The translations under genes and the position numbers were made by a program. Below are positions 55,450 through 64,000 of a stretch of 64,000 nucleotides of DNA, one piece after another. Below the pieces are notes generated by a model, which was given only the letters and a program-made list of their open reading frames with translations, did no database searches and was not told the DNA's origin. Position 1 is the first letter of the stretch; each line of letters opens with the position of its first letter. Source of the DNA: JACRCT01 sp049841135 (GTDB lineage: Bacteria > Myxococcota > Myxococcia > Myxococcales > UBA5297); NCBI GenBank assembly GCA_049841135.1, contig JASGHK010000005.1:2728001-2792000 (forward strand). Direction: 5' to 3'.

Positions 55450-56912
55450 GCTTCGCGCGGGCCCGCCCGCTCATCCTCGCCCGCCTCTTCGTGGCCGCCG
55501 CCTCGGCCGTGCTGCCGCTGGTGCTCGCGCGCCGCTTCAGCCCGGACGACTACGGGACCTACAAGCAGCTCTTCCTCGTCGCGCAGACGCTCTTCTACGT
55601 GCTGCAGCTGGGCGTGCCGCAGACCCTCTACTACTTCGTCCCGCGCACGGCGCAGCGCAGGCCCTACGTCGTCCAGGCGATGCTCTTCCTCGCCGTGGCC
55701 GGCGTGCTCGCCGCTGGCGTGCTGGTCTGGCAGGCCGACCGGGTCGCGCTCTGGATGCACAACCCCGAGCTCGCGCGCCACGCCCCCGAGCTCGCGGTCT
55801 ACCTGTTCGGCATCCTCTGCTCGGTGCCGCTGGAGATCTCGTTGACGGCGAGCGGCCGGACCCGCTCGGCGAGCGCCGTCTACATCGTCTCCGAGCTGTC
55901 GCGCGCGGCGGCGATGACCGTCCCGGCGGTCTTGGGCTGGGGCGTCCACGGCGTGATGGCCGGTGTCGCCGGGTGGGCGCTGCTGCGGGTCGCGGCGACG
56001 TGGATCGTCGTGCCGCGGGGGACGAGCGGGCCGTGGCTCGCGCGCGAGGGGATCCGGGCGCAGCTCCACCAGGCGCTGCCCTTCGGCGCGGCCATCGCGG
56101 TGGGGCTGCCGCAGGGGTACTTCCACCAGTACTTCGTCGCCGCCCACGTCGCGCCGGCGGCGTTCGCCGTCTACTCGGTGGGCCTCTTCCAGGTCCCGTT
56201 CGTCGACCTGCTCTACTCGCCGACGAGCGAGGTGCTGATGGTCTCGCTGGGCGAGCTCGAGCGGGACGGGCGGCTCGCCGAGCGCGCTGGCGTCTTCCGC
56301 GGAGCCGTGGCCCGGCTGGCCTACGCCTTCGTGCCCCTCTCGGTCTTCCTGGTCATCGCGGCGGCGCCGTTCCTGGCGACGCTCTTCACCGCGAAGTATC
56401 TGGCCGCCGTACCGATCTTCCGGGTCGGCGTGGTCTCCATCCTCTTGGCCGCGTTGCCGCTCGAGGGGGTGCTGCGCGCGCGCGGCGAGACCTGGCAGAT
56501 CTTCAAGGGCAGTGCGATCAAGGCGCTGGTGAACGTCCCCGCAGTCATCGCCGGCGTGTGGCGCTTCGGGATGGTCGGAGCGGTCGGCGCGTGGCTCTTG
56601 AGCGAGTTCGCCGGAAAGGCCGCGCTCTTCTGGCGAGTCCCCCGGGCGCTCGGGGCGCCGGTGCGGACGCTCATGCCGTGGGCCGAGCTGTCCCGCGCGG
56701 CGCTGGCCTCGCTGGCGGGGGCCGCGGCGTCGTGGGGAACGCAGTCCGCGCTCGGGCCCGCGCGGCCGCTGGCGGTGCTCTGCGCCAGCGCCGCCGCGTT
56801 CGGCCTGGCCTATGCGGCGGGCCTGCTGCTGGTGGGCGCGCGGCTGCCGTTCGAGATGGTCGGCCTGGGCCGGCTCGCTCCCCGAAGCGCACCGATTCTG
56901 TCAAGCAAGTGA
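55446..56912 (+). CDS. Polysaccharide flippase, Wzx/MATE-like (MviN fold)
   Basis: 488 residues with about 12-14 membrane helices and the usual Wzx start, LARLFVAAASAVLPLVLARRFSPDDYGTYKQLFLVAQTLF. The second repeat begins LPFGAAIAVGLPQGYFHQYFVAAHVAPAAFAVYSVGLFQVPFVDLL. The charged residues at RFSPDDYG and the helix LFTAKYLAAVPIFRVGVVSILLAALPLEGVLRARG fit O-antigen/exopolysaccharide flippases. It moves undecaprenyl-linked repeat units across the inner membrane. The upstream glycosyltransferase overlaps it by 4 bases. No polymerase or chain-length regulator lies in the window. Confidence 0.86.
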   Translation: MSFARARPLILARLFVAAASAVLPLVLARRFSPDDYGTYKQLFLVAQTLFYVLQLGVPQTLYYFVPRTAQRRPYVVQAMLFLAVAGVLAAGVLVWQADRVALWMHNPELARHAPELAVYLFGILCSVPLEISLTASGRTRSASAVYIVSELSRAAAMTVPAVLGWGVHGVMAGVAGWALLRVAATWIVVPRGTSGPWLAREGIRAQLHQALPFGAAIAVGLPQGYFHQYFVAAHVAPAAFAVYSVGLFQVPFVDLLYSPTSEVLMVSLGELERDGRLAERAGVFRGAVARLAYAFVPLSVFLVIAAAPFLATLFTAKYLAAVPIFRVGVVSILLAALPLEGVLRARGETWQIFKGSAIKALVNVPAVIAGVWRFGMVGAVGAWLLSEFAGKAALFWRVPRALGAPVRTLMPWAELSRAALASLAGAAASWGTQSALGPARPLAVLCASAAAFGLAYAAGLLLVGARLPFEMVGLGRLAPRSAPILSSK

Positions 56913-56993
56913 TGGCGAATTTCTCCTCTTCGCAGCCGGAGCGAGTGTGGCTAATGTGCGGCCGCTGACGATGCGACTCGTGGAGGCGAAAGC

Positions 56994-57470
56994 GTGCTGA
57001 CGCTGCGAGCGGAGGGGGACCTGCTGGAGCGGTCGAGGATTCGACCCGAAGACGAGCCCCCGCGTTCCACCGGGAAGCTCGGCGACTGGTATGCGACGCC
57101 GCTGGAGGGCAGCGGCGCTCCGGTGGTGCTCTGCGTGAGCTCGCGGACCCGGCTGCCGGTGCTGGTGAGCGCCAGCGACATCGGGCACCTGACCGAGCAG
57201 CTGGTGATGGGCACCCGCGAGGTGCTGCGCGGCATCGGCGTCGCCGAGGCGGACATCGAGGAGGAGCTGGACCACATGTGCATGGTCCGCTTCGCCGCCT
57301 CCGCCGAGCATGCGCTGGGCGGCGTCGAGGTGCTGCCGCTGGGCGAGCCCGACCGCTCGGCGCTGCTGACCAAGTCCCTGGAGCTCGCGCGCACGGCCAC
57401 CGACGCGCAGAGCCCGGAAGAGGCGACCCGCGCGCTCTTCAAGCGGCCGAAGCTGCGGCTGGTGAAGTGA
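56994..57470 (+). CDS. DUF6933-like protein
   Basis: 158 residues, GTG start behind GTGGAGG. The pattern LTLRAEGDLLERSRIRPEDEPPRSTGKLGDWYATPLEGSGAPVVLCVSSRTRLPVLVS, followed by a helical VMGTREVLRGIGVAEADIEEELDHM, matches the general layout I associate with DUF6933 (LGDWYAN...LFVNERTLLPVLL). The family is small and uncharacterised. It is an independent gene, 82 bases after the flippase and 18 before the DUF1186 gene, so it may share a transcript with the latter. Confidence 0.62.
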   Translation: MLTLRAEGDLLERSRIRPEDEPPRSTGKLGDWYATPLEGSGAPVVLCVSSRTRLPVLVSASDIGHLTEQLVMGTREVLRGIGVAEADIEEELDHMCMVRFAASAEHALGGVEVLPLGEPDRSALLTKSLELARTATDAQSPEEATRALFKRPKLRLVK

Positions 57471-57487
57471 CGCCCCTGAGGTGAAGT

Positions 57488-58387
57488 GTGAGCCAGGAAG
57501 CCGTTGACCGTCTACTCGGCCTGTTTGGGTCCGAGTTCCGGGAGTATCCGCGCGCCGAGGTCGACGAGGCGGTGGCGCTGCGCGAGGAGATCACGCCGCG
57601 GCTGCTCCAGGTGCTGGAGAAGCTGCTCGCCGCGCCGGAGGCGTTCGCCGAGACCTGCCACTCGCAGCACTGCTTCGCGGCGTCGCTCCTGGCCTTCTTC
57701 CGCGAACCGCGGGCGCACCCGCTCATCGTCCGCGCCTTCTCCCTGGACGAGGATCTCGTCGACCTGCTCTGGGGCGACATGGTCACCGAGACGCTCCCCG
57801 CGCTCCTGAACCGGACCAGCGGCGGGAACGTCGAGTCCATCCAGGCGATGGCGCTCAATCCCCACCTGGGGACCTACGTGCGGTCCGGGGCGCTGAGCGC
57901 CCTCAACCACGCGGTCTTCGAAGGGATGCTGCCGCGCGAACAGGCCATCGCGTTCTATGAGCGGTTCTTCTCCACTGCCGACCCCGAGGACCTGGAGTTG
58001 TGGGAGGTGGCCGCCATGTGTGTCCTCGATCTCCACCCCACCGAGCTGAGGCCGGCGCTCGAGAAGATGGTTGAGCTCGGGTTGATGGACAACGTGGAGG
58101 AGGAGCTCGCAGGCGGACCGGAAGAGGCGATGGAGATGGTTGCCGTCCGTTCGCGCATGCACGACGACATCCACGAGTACCTGCACTGGTTCGGGACCTA
58201 CTCGGACTTCGCGGGGCGCGACGAGGCCCTCGGCGAGGTCGACGAGGACTTCGGGGAGGTCGAGGAGGACTTCGGGGAGGTCGAGGAGGTCGACGAGGCG
58301 CAGAGGGAGGCTGCAAAGCAGAAGGCCAAGCGCGAGAAGGCCAAGAAGAAGCAGGCCAAGAAGTCGCGCAAGCGCAACCGCCGGTAG
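57488..58387 (+). CDS. DUF1186-family protein with acidic/basic tail
   Basis: 299 residues, GTG start. The body is helical HEAT-like repeats: HCFAASLLAFFREPRAHPLIVRAFSLDEDLVDLLWGDMVTETLPALLNRTSGG (the WGDxxTE motif of DUF1186), QAMALNPHLGTYVRSGALSALNHAVFEGM, DPEDLELWEVAAMCVLDLHPTELRPALEKM. The C-terminal 50 residues consist of an acidic direct repeat (EVDEDFGEVEEDFGEVEEVDE) followed by a strongly basic Lys/Arg tail. DUF1186 proteins sometimes carry a SEC-C zinc motif, absent here. Role unknown; the fold suggests protein binding. Confidence 0.82.
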   Translation: MSQEAVDRLLGLFGSEFREYPRAEVDEAVALREEITPRLLQVLEKLLAAPEAFAETCHSQHCFAASLLAFFREPRAHPLIVRAFSLDEDLVDLLWGDMVTETLPALLNRTSGGNVESIQAMALNPHLGTYVRSGALSALNHAVFEGMLPREQAIAFYERFFSTADPEDLELWEVAAMCVLDLHPTELRPALEKMVELGLMDNVEEELAGGPEEAMEMVAVRSRMHDDIHEYLHWFGTYSDFAGRDEALGEVDEDFGEVEEDFGEVEEVDEAQREAAKQKAKREKAKKKQAKKSRKRNRR

Positions 58388-58417
58388 CGGGCGGCTTCGA
58401 CTCCCTCATCGCCCGCG

Positions 58418-59422
58418 TCAGTCGAACGGCAGCCACGAGAACGTCGCGGCGGCGCCGAGGCAGTACTCGGCCCGGTCCTCGAGCCGCGCGCACTTGATCT
58501 CCTCTTCGCCCAGCCAGGTGCCGTTGGTGCTGCCGGCGTCGGCCAGGTAGAGCCGCTCGTCGCGGCGGACGAGGAGCGCGTGGACCCGCGAGATCCGCTC
58601 GTGGGTGAGCGCCCGGCCACCGCCGGTACAGCGCTCGTAACGGCCGAGGACGACTCCGCGATCGAGCGCTGACAGCCCGATCTGCAGCCGCTCACGGCCC
58701 TCGTCCGATTCGAGCCGCAGCTCGCCCGCGGCGACCTCTCCCGGGAGGAGCAGGCCTCCCGACTCGACCGGAACGGGACCGGGGAGGACCGTGATGGAAG
58801 AAGACTCCTTCCCGACGGAGAGGCGGAGGTCGGGGGCGCGTTCGAGGCGGCCCAGCACCTTCCGCGGCGCAAGGGTCTCGAAGGCGGGAAGGGCGTCGGG
58901 ATCCCAGGGCAGGGGAGCGCCGGTGGGGAAGCAGGCGAGCACGGCTCCGGGCAGGTAGAGGAAGACGTGGCTGTCCGTGGAGAGGGCCTGGACCACGCGC
59001 TGGTCCTCCAGGCGCAAGCCGGTCGAGGAGTTGAGGTCCGCGACGTAGGTGCGCACGCCTTCGCGGGAGCGACGAACCAGGAAGAGGCAGTGCCGCAGCG
59101 AGAGCCCCGACTCGTAGGGGACGTGGAGGTCCACGCAGCCATGGCGGCCGAGGGTGCCGGCGCGCAGGTCGTCCGTCGCCGAGAGCCAGCACCAGCCCTC
59201 GACGTCACTAGAGGTGAGCAGGAAGACCATGAGACCGGGGCGGCGTTCGCGGGCGAGGGCGGAGGCCAAGATGCGCTGGTGGGCGTTGAAGACGCTGCGC
59301 AGGCTCAGCCACTGCGAGCGGGGATGCGCGGCGACGACGGTGCCGGAGTTGGTGGCCTCCTCGCGCCGGGCGAGGAGGCTCAGGTGGACGATGCGGGTGA
59401 GGTCGAGCTCGCGAGCTGCCAC
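58418..59422 (-). CDS. Protein with two FHA domains
   Basis: 334 residues, GTG start placed behind GGGAGGTG; the frame upstream is Ser/Arg-rich filler. The first FHA-like module (about 85-185) shows LGRHGCVDLHVPYESGLSLRHCLFLVRR and ADLNSSTGLRLED. The second (about 255-330) is a clear FHA: VVLGRYERC, THERISRVHALLVRRDERLYLADAGSTNGTWLGEEEI, with the Gly-Arg, Ser-Arg-x-His and Asn-Gly residues that bind phosphothreonine. It is the third gene of the radical SAM / PEP-synthase-like operon (19-base gap). It should recognise a phosphorylated partner; the Ser/Thr kinase at 40 kb is one possible source of the mark. Confidence 0.86.
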   Translation of the reverse strand: MAARELDLTRIVHLSLLARREEATNSGTVVAAHPRSQWLSLRSVFNAHQRILASALARERRPGLMVFLLTSSDVEGWCWLSATDDLRAGTLGRHGCVDLHVPYESGLSLRHCLFLVRRSREGVRTYVADLNSSTGLRLEDQRVVQALSTDSHVFLYLPGAVLACFPTGAPLPWDPDALPAFETLAPRKVLGRLERAPDLRLSVGKESSSITVLPGPVPVESGGLLLPGEVAAGELRLESDEGRERLQIGLSALDRGVVLGRYERCTGGGRALTHERISRVHALLVRRDERLYLADAGSTNGTWLGEEEIKCARLEDRAEYCLGAAATFSWLPFD

Positions 59423-59441
59423 GGTGCACCTCCCTGTTTGA

Positions 59442-61659
59442 TCAGCGGAGACGGACGGCTTCGATGTTCGCTTCGGGGACGGACATGAGCCGGAGCCGGC
59501 CGCGGTCGCCGTCGACCGTGAGCTGAGCCCCGTCTTGGATTCGGGCCAGCTCCGCGAAGGAGACCGCCGGGATGCCAAGCTCGCGCGCCACGATGGCGGC
59601 GTGCGACAGCGGCGTGCCGTGCCGGCAGACGAGGGCGCTGGCGCGCGGGAGGACCGAGGTGAAGGCCGGGCGGATCTCTTCGGTGACGAGGATCTCGCCG
59701 GAGCGCAGCAGGCGCCCGGCCTCGTCGGCAGTCCGGACGACGCGGGCGCGGCCGCGGGCGACTCCGGCGGAGAGCGGAAAGGCCTCCACCTCGTCTCCCG
59801 CGTGACTCGGATGCGGTTCAGGAGCGCTCTGCGGCAGGGGATCGCAGAAGCCCTCGAGCCAGCGGCGGCGCAGTCGAGCGACGGCGATTTCCTTCAATGA
59901 CGGTTGGCGTGGAAGCGAGAGGAGCTCCGCCGGGTCGAGCTCGAAGATCCATCCGCGGACCGCGTCGTGCGTCCCCACGCGCCGTTCAGCTTCGAGGAGA
60001 ACCCGCCGGAGCGCGCACGCGGCCAGCGCCAGAAGCTCGACGCGATCGTCCTTGAGCGGCGAGAAGGCGGCGGCGAGCGCGCGGAGCGCGGTGCCGACCA
60101 GGCCCGACGCCGGAGCGGGCCGGGGCGAGGACGTGAGGAGAGAGTCGAGCTCGGGCTCGGCGACCGAAGCCTGCTGCGACCACCAGCGCTCCGGCGCCTC
60201 GAGCCACGAAGAGTACGCGGCCAGAATCCTGCACCTCGGCGGCGGAGCCGAACGCGTACGGGTGGCGGCGGAGGAAGGTGTGGACCCCAGCGCGCTCCTC
60301 GTTCGCGAGTGCATCCCAGCGGGGGTGCGTCTTCCCGTGTCGCAGGCGGATGCTGCGGACCAGCGCGGCGCCGTCACGGTCGCGCGCGGTGCGCATGGGA
60401 GGGCGCGGCAGTGAAGCGCACAGCCCGGCAGGTCCGAACTTGCGCTCGAAGGCGTCGAGGTCGTTGGCGAAGTCGACGGGATACCAGAGCGCAGCATGGA
60501 CGCGGCGGACGCGGTCGTAGGTGCGCAGGGAGCTGCGGAGAAGGGGGCGGAGCTGCCGGTCGCTGAGCGCCTGCAGGTCACAGGCGAAGACCCGGCGGGC
60601 GCAGCGGCGGGCGGCTCGCGTGGCCACGGTCCACTGGGCGAAGGCGCGGGCGGCGAACGCCAGGTTGCCGCGGCGGCGGGACAAGAAGCTCCGAGCGAAC
60701 GCGCGGGGAGAATCGCCGTCGAGCTGCGGCCGTGCCGAGGTCTTGCTTCGTCGCGCGAGTAGCCAGCCGTCCACGACCCGGCGCTCGAAGTGAGCGTGGT
60801 GGAAGAAGGCGGCGCGGGCGTCGGTCTGGGCGGCGACGGCGAACTGGTGCTGCGCGAGGGTGGAGACAGGCTGTGGGGACACCAGGAGCCAGCCCTCGGA
60901 CACGAGCCGTTGGACGCCAGCGTGGAGCGGGCGTCGCTTCGAGGTCACGGGCCGAGCCTGGACGATCCACAACTGGCCGTCCCGGTCGAGCAGCCACTCG
61001 AGGTCCAGCGGCGTCTCGCGCGACAAGAGGCCCTGGGCGGCGAAGGCGTGCTCGACGAGCTGGGGCAGGGCGCGGGCCACGAGCGGGTCGGCCACCGCCG
61101 CAGCGACGAGCGCGAAGGGGTTGAAGGTGGCGAGCGCGCCCGGCCGGCCATCGGTGACAGCGGAGACACGTTCGCTCCAGGCGACCGAGAAGCACCCGCG
61201 CCGCTGGCCGAGAGGATCGGCGGTGAAGAGCACGCCGGCCCGGGACGCAGCCACCTGCTGCTGCACCAGCACCGGGATGCGCGGCGGCAGAGCGACTCCC
61301 AGGCGTGCGGCGTAGGCCCGGGCGCGCGAGCCCGGCCTGGAGACACGCCGGACCGCCGAGCGCAGCGTGGCGGCAGTTCGGAGCCCGGCGATGCTGTCGA
61401 ACTGCCCGGCAAAGGAATGGGCAGCGCCGTCTTCCACAGGAGCCGACGACCGGGCGATGAACCCGGAAGGGGAACTGAAGGGGCAGTGACCCTTCCAGCG
61501 AGAGGTGTCGAGCACGACCAACCCGGGCGGCACCGGGAGCCCCTGCTTCAAGAGCGCGCCCAGCACCGCAGCCTTGGCCCCGACGCGCTCTCGGTCGCCC
61601 AGACCGAGACGCCGCAGATCCACCCAGTCCATTTCGTCCATCGCGTCCATGGCGTCCAT
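59442..61659 (-). CDS. PEP-synthase/rifampicin-phosphotransferase-like dikinase, frameshifted
   Basis: About 735 residues. The N-terminal ATP-grasp domain is GAKAAVLGALLKQGLPVPPGLVVLD, then ARSSAPVEDGAAHSFAGQFDS, GVLFTADPLG and DLEWLLDRDGQLWIVQARPVT. After a middle domain of about 370 residues the C-terminus has the phospho-histidine swivel domain, RHGTPLSHAAIVARELGIPAV (His in SHAAI). There is no PEP-binding TIM barrel, so the architecture is that of rifampicin phosphotransferase-like dikinases (ATP domain, substrate domain, His domain). Near 60235 the frame shifts once (FGSAAEVQ continues as RILAAYSSWLEAPERWW). The N-terminus is expanded by a 9-base repeat (MDAMDAMDEMD). It is second in the operon, 24 bases after the radical SAM gene. 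Confidence 0.85.
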
Positions 61660-61683
61660 GACCTCGCGCGGGCCGAGCGGCCC

Positions 61684-62641
61684 TCACGCCGCCACCTTCA
61701 ACCGGCAGTAGCCGTCGAGCCGCACCGGGGCGCCGGCGGTGACGTCCGGACCGCAGCAGGCCATCACGCAGAGCGCCGAGGCGCCGGGACCCGCGCCTGG
61801 CCGCGCCTGCCGGGTGACCACGCAGCGCAGCCGCAGCCTGCGGTTGATAGCGCAGCTGCGGTGCTCGGAGACGGGGACCCCGCGGACCACTGCGGCGGCC
61901 AGCGCGCGCACCGAGGCGCGGAACTCCGGTGCCAGGCCGCCGTTGTCGCCCGCGGGGATGGCCGGCACCGGCCAGCCGGCCTGCGTGAGCGCGCCCTCCA
62001 CCGGCGGCGAGAGCTGCAGCCCCGAGAGGACCACCTCGTCGCAGCAGTCCTCCGCGCTCGCGAGCAGCCGGCGCAGGGCGGCGGGCTCGGTCCACTCGCA
62101 CACCAGCGGGCGCAGGAGCATCACCGAGTGCAGGCTGCGGTCGCGGCAGTCCTGGAGCAGCTGCAGGCGCGGCGCGACCGGGGTCACCGGCGAGACCCGT
62201 CCGGTGGCATCGCCAAGGCTGACGAAGACCGAGACGCGCAGCGACAGAGACATCAGCCAGTCGAGCCACTTCGGCCCCGGGTGCAGCCGCGAGGTCATCA
62301 GCACCACCTGGCCGGGCAGCCGGTCCTGAAGGCCCTCGAGCAGCTCGCGCAGCACCGGCAGCACCGTCGGGTCGAACGGGTCGCAGAAGTCCATCACCGA
62401 CAGCCGCAGCTGGCGGACGAGCCCGACGCGCTCCTCGAGCGCTCCGACGAGGCTCGTCGACCGGGGCCAGCGCGCGGCGCTCGCGCCCGATGCCATCCGC
62501 GAGGTTGAGGCAGTACGGACACCCGAGCCCACAGCCGCAGATGGGGTTCACCGACAGGTGCCCCTTCCCCTCGTTGTAGGAGAGCGGGGGCGGGCGAGAG
62601 GACCACGAGGGGCGCGGTTCGACGAAGGGCAGGACGGCCAC
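61684..62641 (-). CDS. Radical SAM enzyme, frameshifted
   Basis: The GTG start at 62641 follows a strong GGAGGTGA. The N-terminus KGHLSVNPICGCGLGCPYCLNL holds the CxxxCxxC cluster motif (CGLGCPYC) for the SAM-binding [4Fe-4S]. Near 62460 the frame shifts and continues STSLVGALEERVGLVRQLRLSVMDFCDPFDPTVL and RLPGQVVLMTSRLHPGPKWLDWL, consistent with strands of a partial TIM barrel. The C-terminal half has six Cys (CCDEVV, HRSCAI, RCVVTR, LCVMACCG) that might bind an extra cluster. The combined length of about 319 residues resembles the SPL-like or SPASM-less group. It is first in an operon with the dikinase and FHA genes. Substrate unknown. Confidence 0.8.
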
Positions 62642-62815
62642 AGGTCACCTCCGGAAGGAGAAGCGCGGGGCGGGAGCGGGGAGCCAGCGCCCGGTGCTGC
62701 TTCACCAACCGTGCCGCCCTCCCGCCGCTCTGAGGGCGGACCCGGAGAGACCGGAGGTGCTGCACAGGAACTGTGCAGCGTGTGCAAGGTCCGCCGGAGG
62801 GGTACCCTGGTCGGC

Positions 62816-64000
62816 ATGACACGCACACGCGCTTCCGGAAGCGGCGGGTCGGTGGGGGAGGCCTTCGAGCGTCACGACTGGGAGGCGGTCGAGCGGCTCT
62901 CGCGCAAGTCGACGGACCCGGCGATCCAGCTCCTCCGGGTCCGCGCGCTCGACCGGCTGGGGCGGGTCAAGCAGGCCGTCGAGGCCGCCGAGCAGGCCGG
63001 GCGCGCCAGGGCCACGCCGGAGCTGGCGCTGGAGCACGCGCTGCTGCTCGTGAACGCCTCGCGCTTCAAGTCGGCGCTGGAGGTCATCTCCCGGTCGGAG
63101 CGCGGGGTGCGTCCGCCGCTCTCGCGCCAGTTCCAGATCCTGCGCGCCGCGGCGCTCTCCGGCCTGCACGCGCAGACCGAGCCGCGCTCGCTGCTGGAGG
63201 CGGTGGCGGCCGACGCCCGCGCGGATGGGGACGTGCGCGGCGAGGCCGAAGCGACGGGGTGGCTGGTGCTGGTCGCCTTCCGCGCCGCGGATCTGCAGGG
63301 CGCCATCGACGCCGGGCAGCGCGCGCTGGCGCTGCTCTCGAGCGGCGGACCGAGCCTGACGCTGGCGCGGGTGCATCGCCACCTGGCGGTCGTCTACGGC
63401 GTGCAGCGGCGCTACATCGAGGCGCTCGGGCACCACAACCACGCCATCGCCGTCTATCGCTCGCTGGAGGTGCGGCTGGGCGAGGGCCGCGAGTACCTGA
63501 GCCTGGGGCTGCACTACCTGGACATGGGCGAGTCGGAGGCTCGCCGAGCACTACATCCGCAAGGGGTTGGCCATCGCCGAGAGCAGCGAGGACGAGACGC
63601 TGCTCTCGCTCGCGCTCAGCCGGCTGGGGACGTTGGCGCTCTCGCGGGCGCAGCCGGCCCAGGCGCTCAAGGCCTACGAGCGTGACCTGGCGCTGGTGCG
63701 CCACACCGAGTCGCCGCGCAACAAGGCCTTCCCGCTGCGCAACGTGGGCCGGGCCCTGGCGGCGCTGGGGCGGATCGACGAGGCGCTGGCCCGCCTGAGC
63801 GAGAGCGCGGCGATCTTCGAGTCGCTGGGCGACCGGGTGAACCTGGCGATGACGCTGCTCGACCAGGCCATCGCCGACTCGTCGCGTCCGGGCCGCTCGG
63901 GGGCCGCGGCGCTGGAGGCGGCCCGGCGCGGGCGCGCGCTGCTCGAGGAGTCGCGCCGCTCGCAGATGCTGCCGCACGCAGAATCTCGCCGAGGCCCACG
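62816..64000 (+). CDS. TPR-repeat protein, frameshifted and cut by the window end
   Basis: From MTRTRASGSGGSVGEAFERHDW the protein is built of TPR helices: SRKSTDPAIQLLRVRALDRLGRVKQAVEAAEQAG, ALEHALLLVNASRFKSALEVIS, DLQGAIDAGQRALALLSSG, LARVHRHLAVVYGVQRRYIEALGHHNHAIAVYRSLE. Near 63540 the frame slips (MGESEAR continues as AEHYIRKGLAIAESSEDETLL) and TPRs continue (AFPLRNVGRALAALGRIDEALARLSESAAIF) to the window edge; another slip is possible near 63980. Such long TPR proteins often end in CHAT or sensor/regulator domains. It is divergent from the radical SAM operon with 174 bases between, so the two may share a regulatory region. Confidence 0.78.

Noticed and set aside
1..64000. tRNA, rRNA or riboswitch genes
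   Set aside because: No cloverleaf-like, rRNA-like or known aptamer core was recognised by eye. Covariance-model searches (tRNAscan-SE, Infernal with Rfam) would be needed to exclude small RNAs.

Overview
High-GC (roughly 68-70 % by eye) bacterial chromosome segment. It most likely comes from Myxococcota (Deltaproteobacteria in the older sense). This is inferred from style rather than from a marker gene: lipoproteins with long Asp/Ala/Gly linkers, a Hanks-type Ser/Thr kinase with a PEGA-like tail, FHA and TPR regulators, a DUF2378-like protein, many myxobacterial-type DUF proteins, and no rRNA or tRNA to anchor it. At least eleven genes are interrupted by what look like single-base frameshifts, so the sequence is probably an imperfectly polished assembly. 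Those genes are annotated across the break.

Layout. 0-1 kb: 3' part of an ATP-grasp enzyme. 1-4.4 kb: a minus-strand CpxP/CpxR/CpxA-like envelope-stress operon (Spy/CpxP-like protein, small His/Cys-rich protein, OmpR-type regulator, histidine kinase, DUF3592-like membrane protein). 4.7-7.4 kb: a large secreted lipoprotein and a DUF6918-type protein, followed by a cluster of REP-like hairpins. 7.7-11.2 kb: two secreted TldD/PmbA-family proteins, one with and one without the metalloprotease motif. 11.3-13.6 kb: DUF2378-like protein, small membrane protein, methyltransferase.

13.9-24.9 kb is the centrepiece. A lone receiver-domain protein is followed by one compact operon for a membrane-bound group 4 [NiFe] hydrogenase built on the full complex I plan: three antiporter-like subunits, NuoJ-, NuoK- and NuoA-like subunits, the small subunit, a NuoC-like subunit, the large subunit with all four Ni-binding cysteines, NuoH- and NuoI-like subunits, and a HycI-type maturation protease. 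It lacks NuoEFG, so it should exchange electrons with ferredoxin, evolve or take up H2, and pump ions.

25-34 kb: a YfhO-like membrane protein, tandem suppressor-of-fused proteins, a propeller-type lipoprotein, and an ECF sigma factor with a zinc-finger/FecR anti-sigma-like partner. 34-44 kb: surface-polysaccharide genes (LMW phosphatase, ATP-grasp, polysaccharide deacetylase, glycosyltransferase), assorted DUF proteins, a Ser/Thr kinase and an orphan NuoD. 44-51.6 kb: a DUF6600 protein with a long Pro-rich repeat tail, a BNR-type lipoprotein, cold-shock protein, alpha/beta-hydrolase lipoprotein and DUF1697 protein. 51.7-53.6 kb: an IS110-family insertion beside a zinc-ribbon gene remnant. 54-57 kb: glycosyltransferase plus flippase. 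57-64 kb: two DUF proteins, then a tight three-gene operon (radical SAM enzyme, PEP-synthase/rifampicin-phosphotransferase-like enzyme, double-FHA protein) divergent from a TPR protein that runs off the window.

Repeats are a second theme. There are REP-like hairpins with a GTGGAA loop, a GGGAGGGGG/CCCCCTCCC palindrome found inside two coding sequences, a 34-bp inverted repeat built from CTTGGCG units, and 9-bp microsatellites inside three reading frames.
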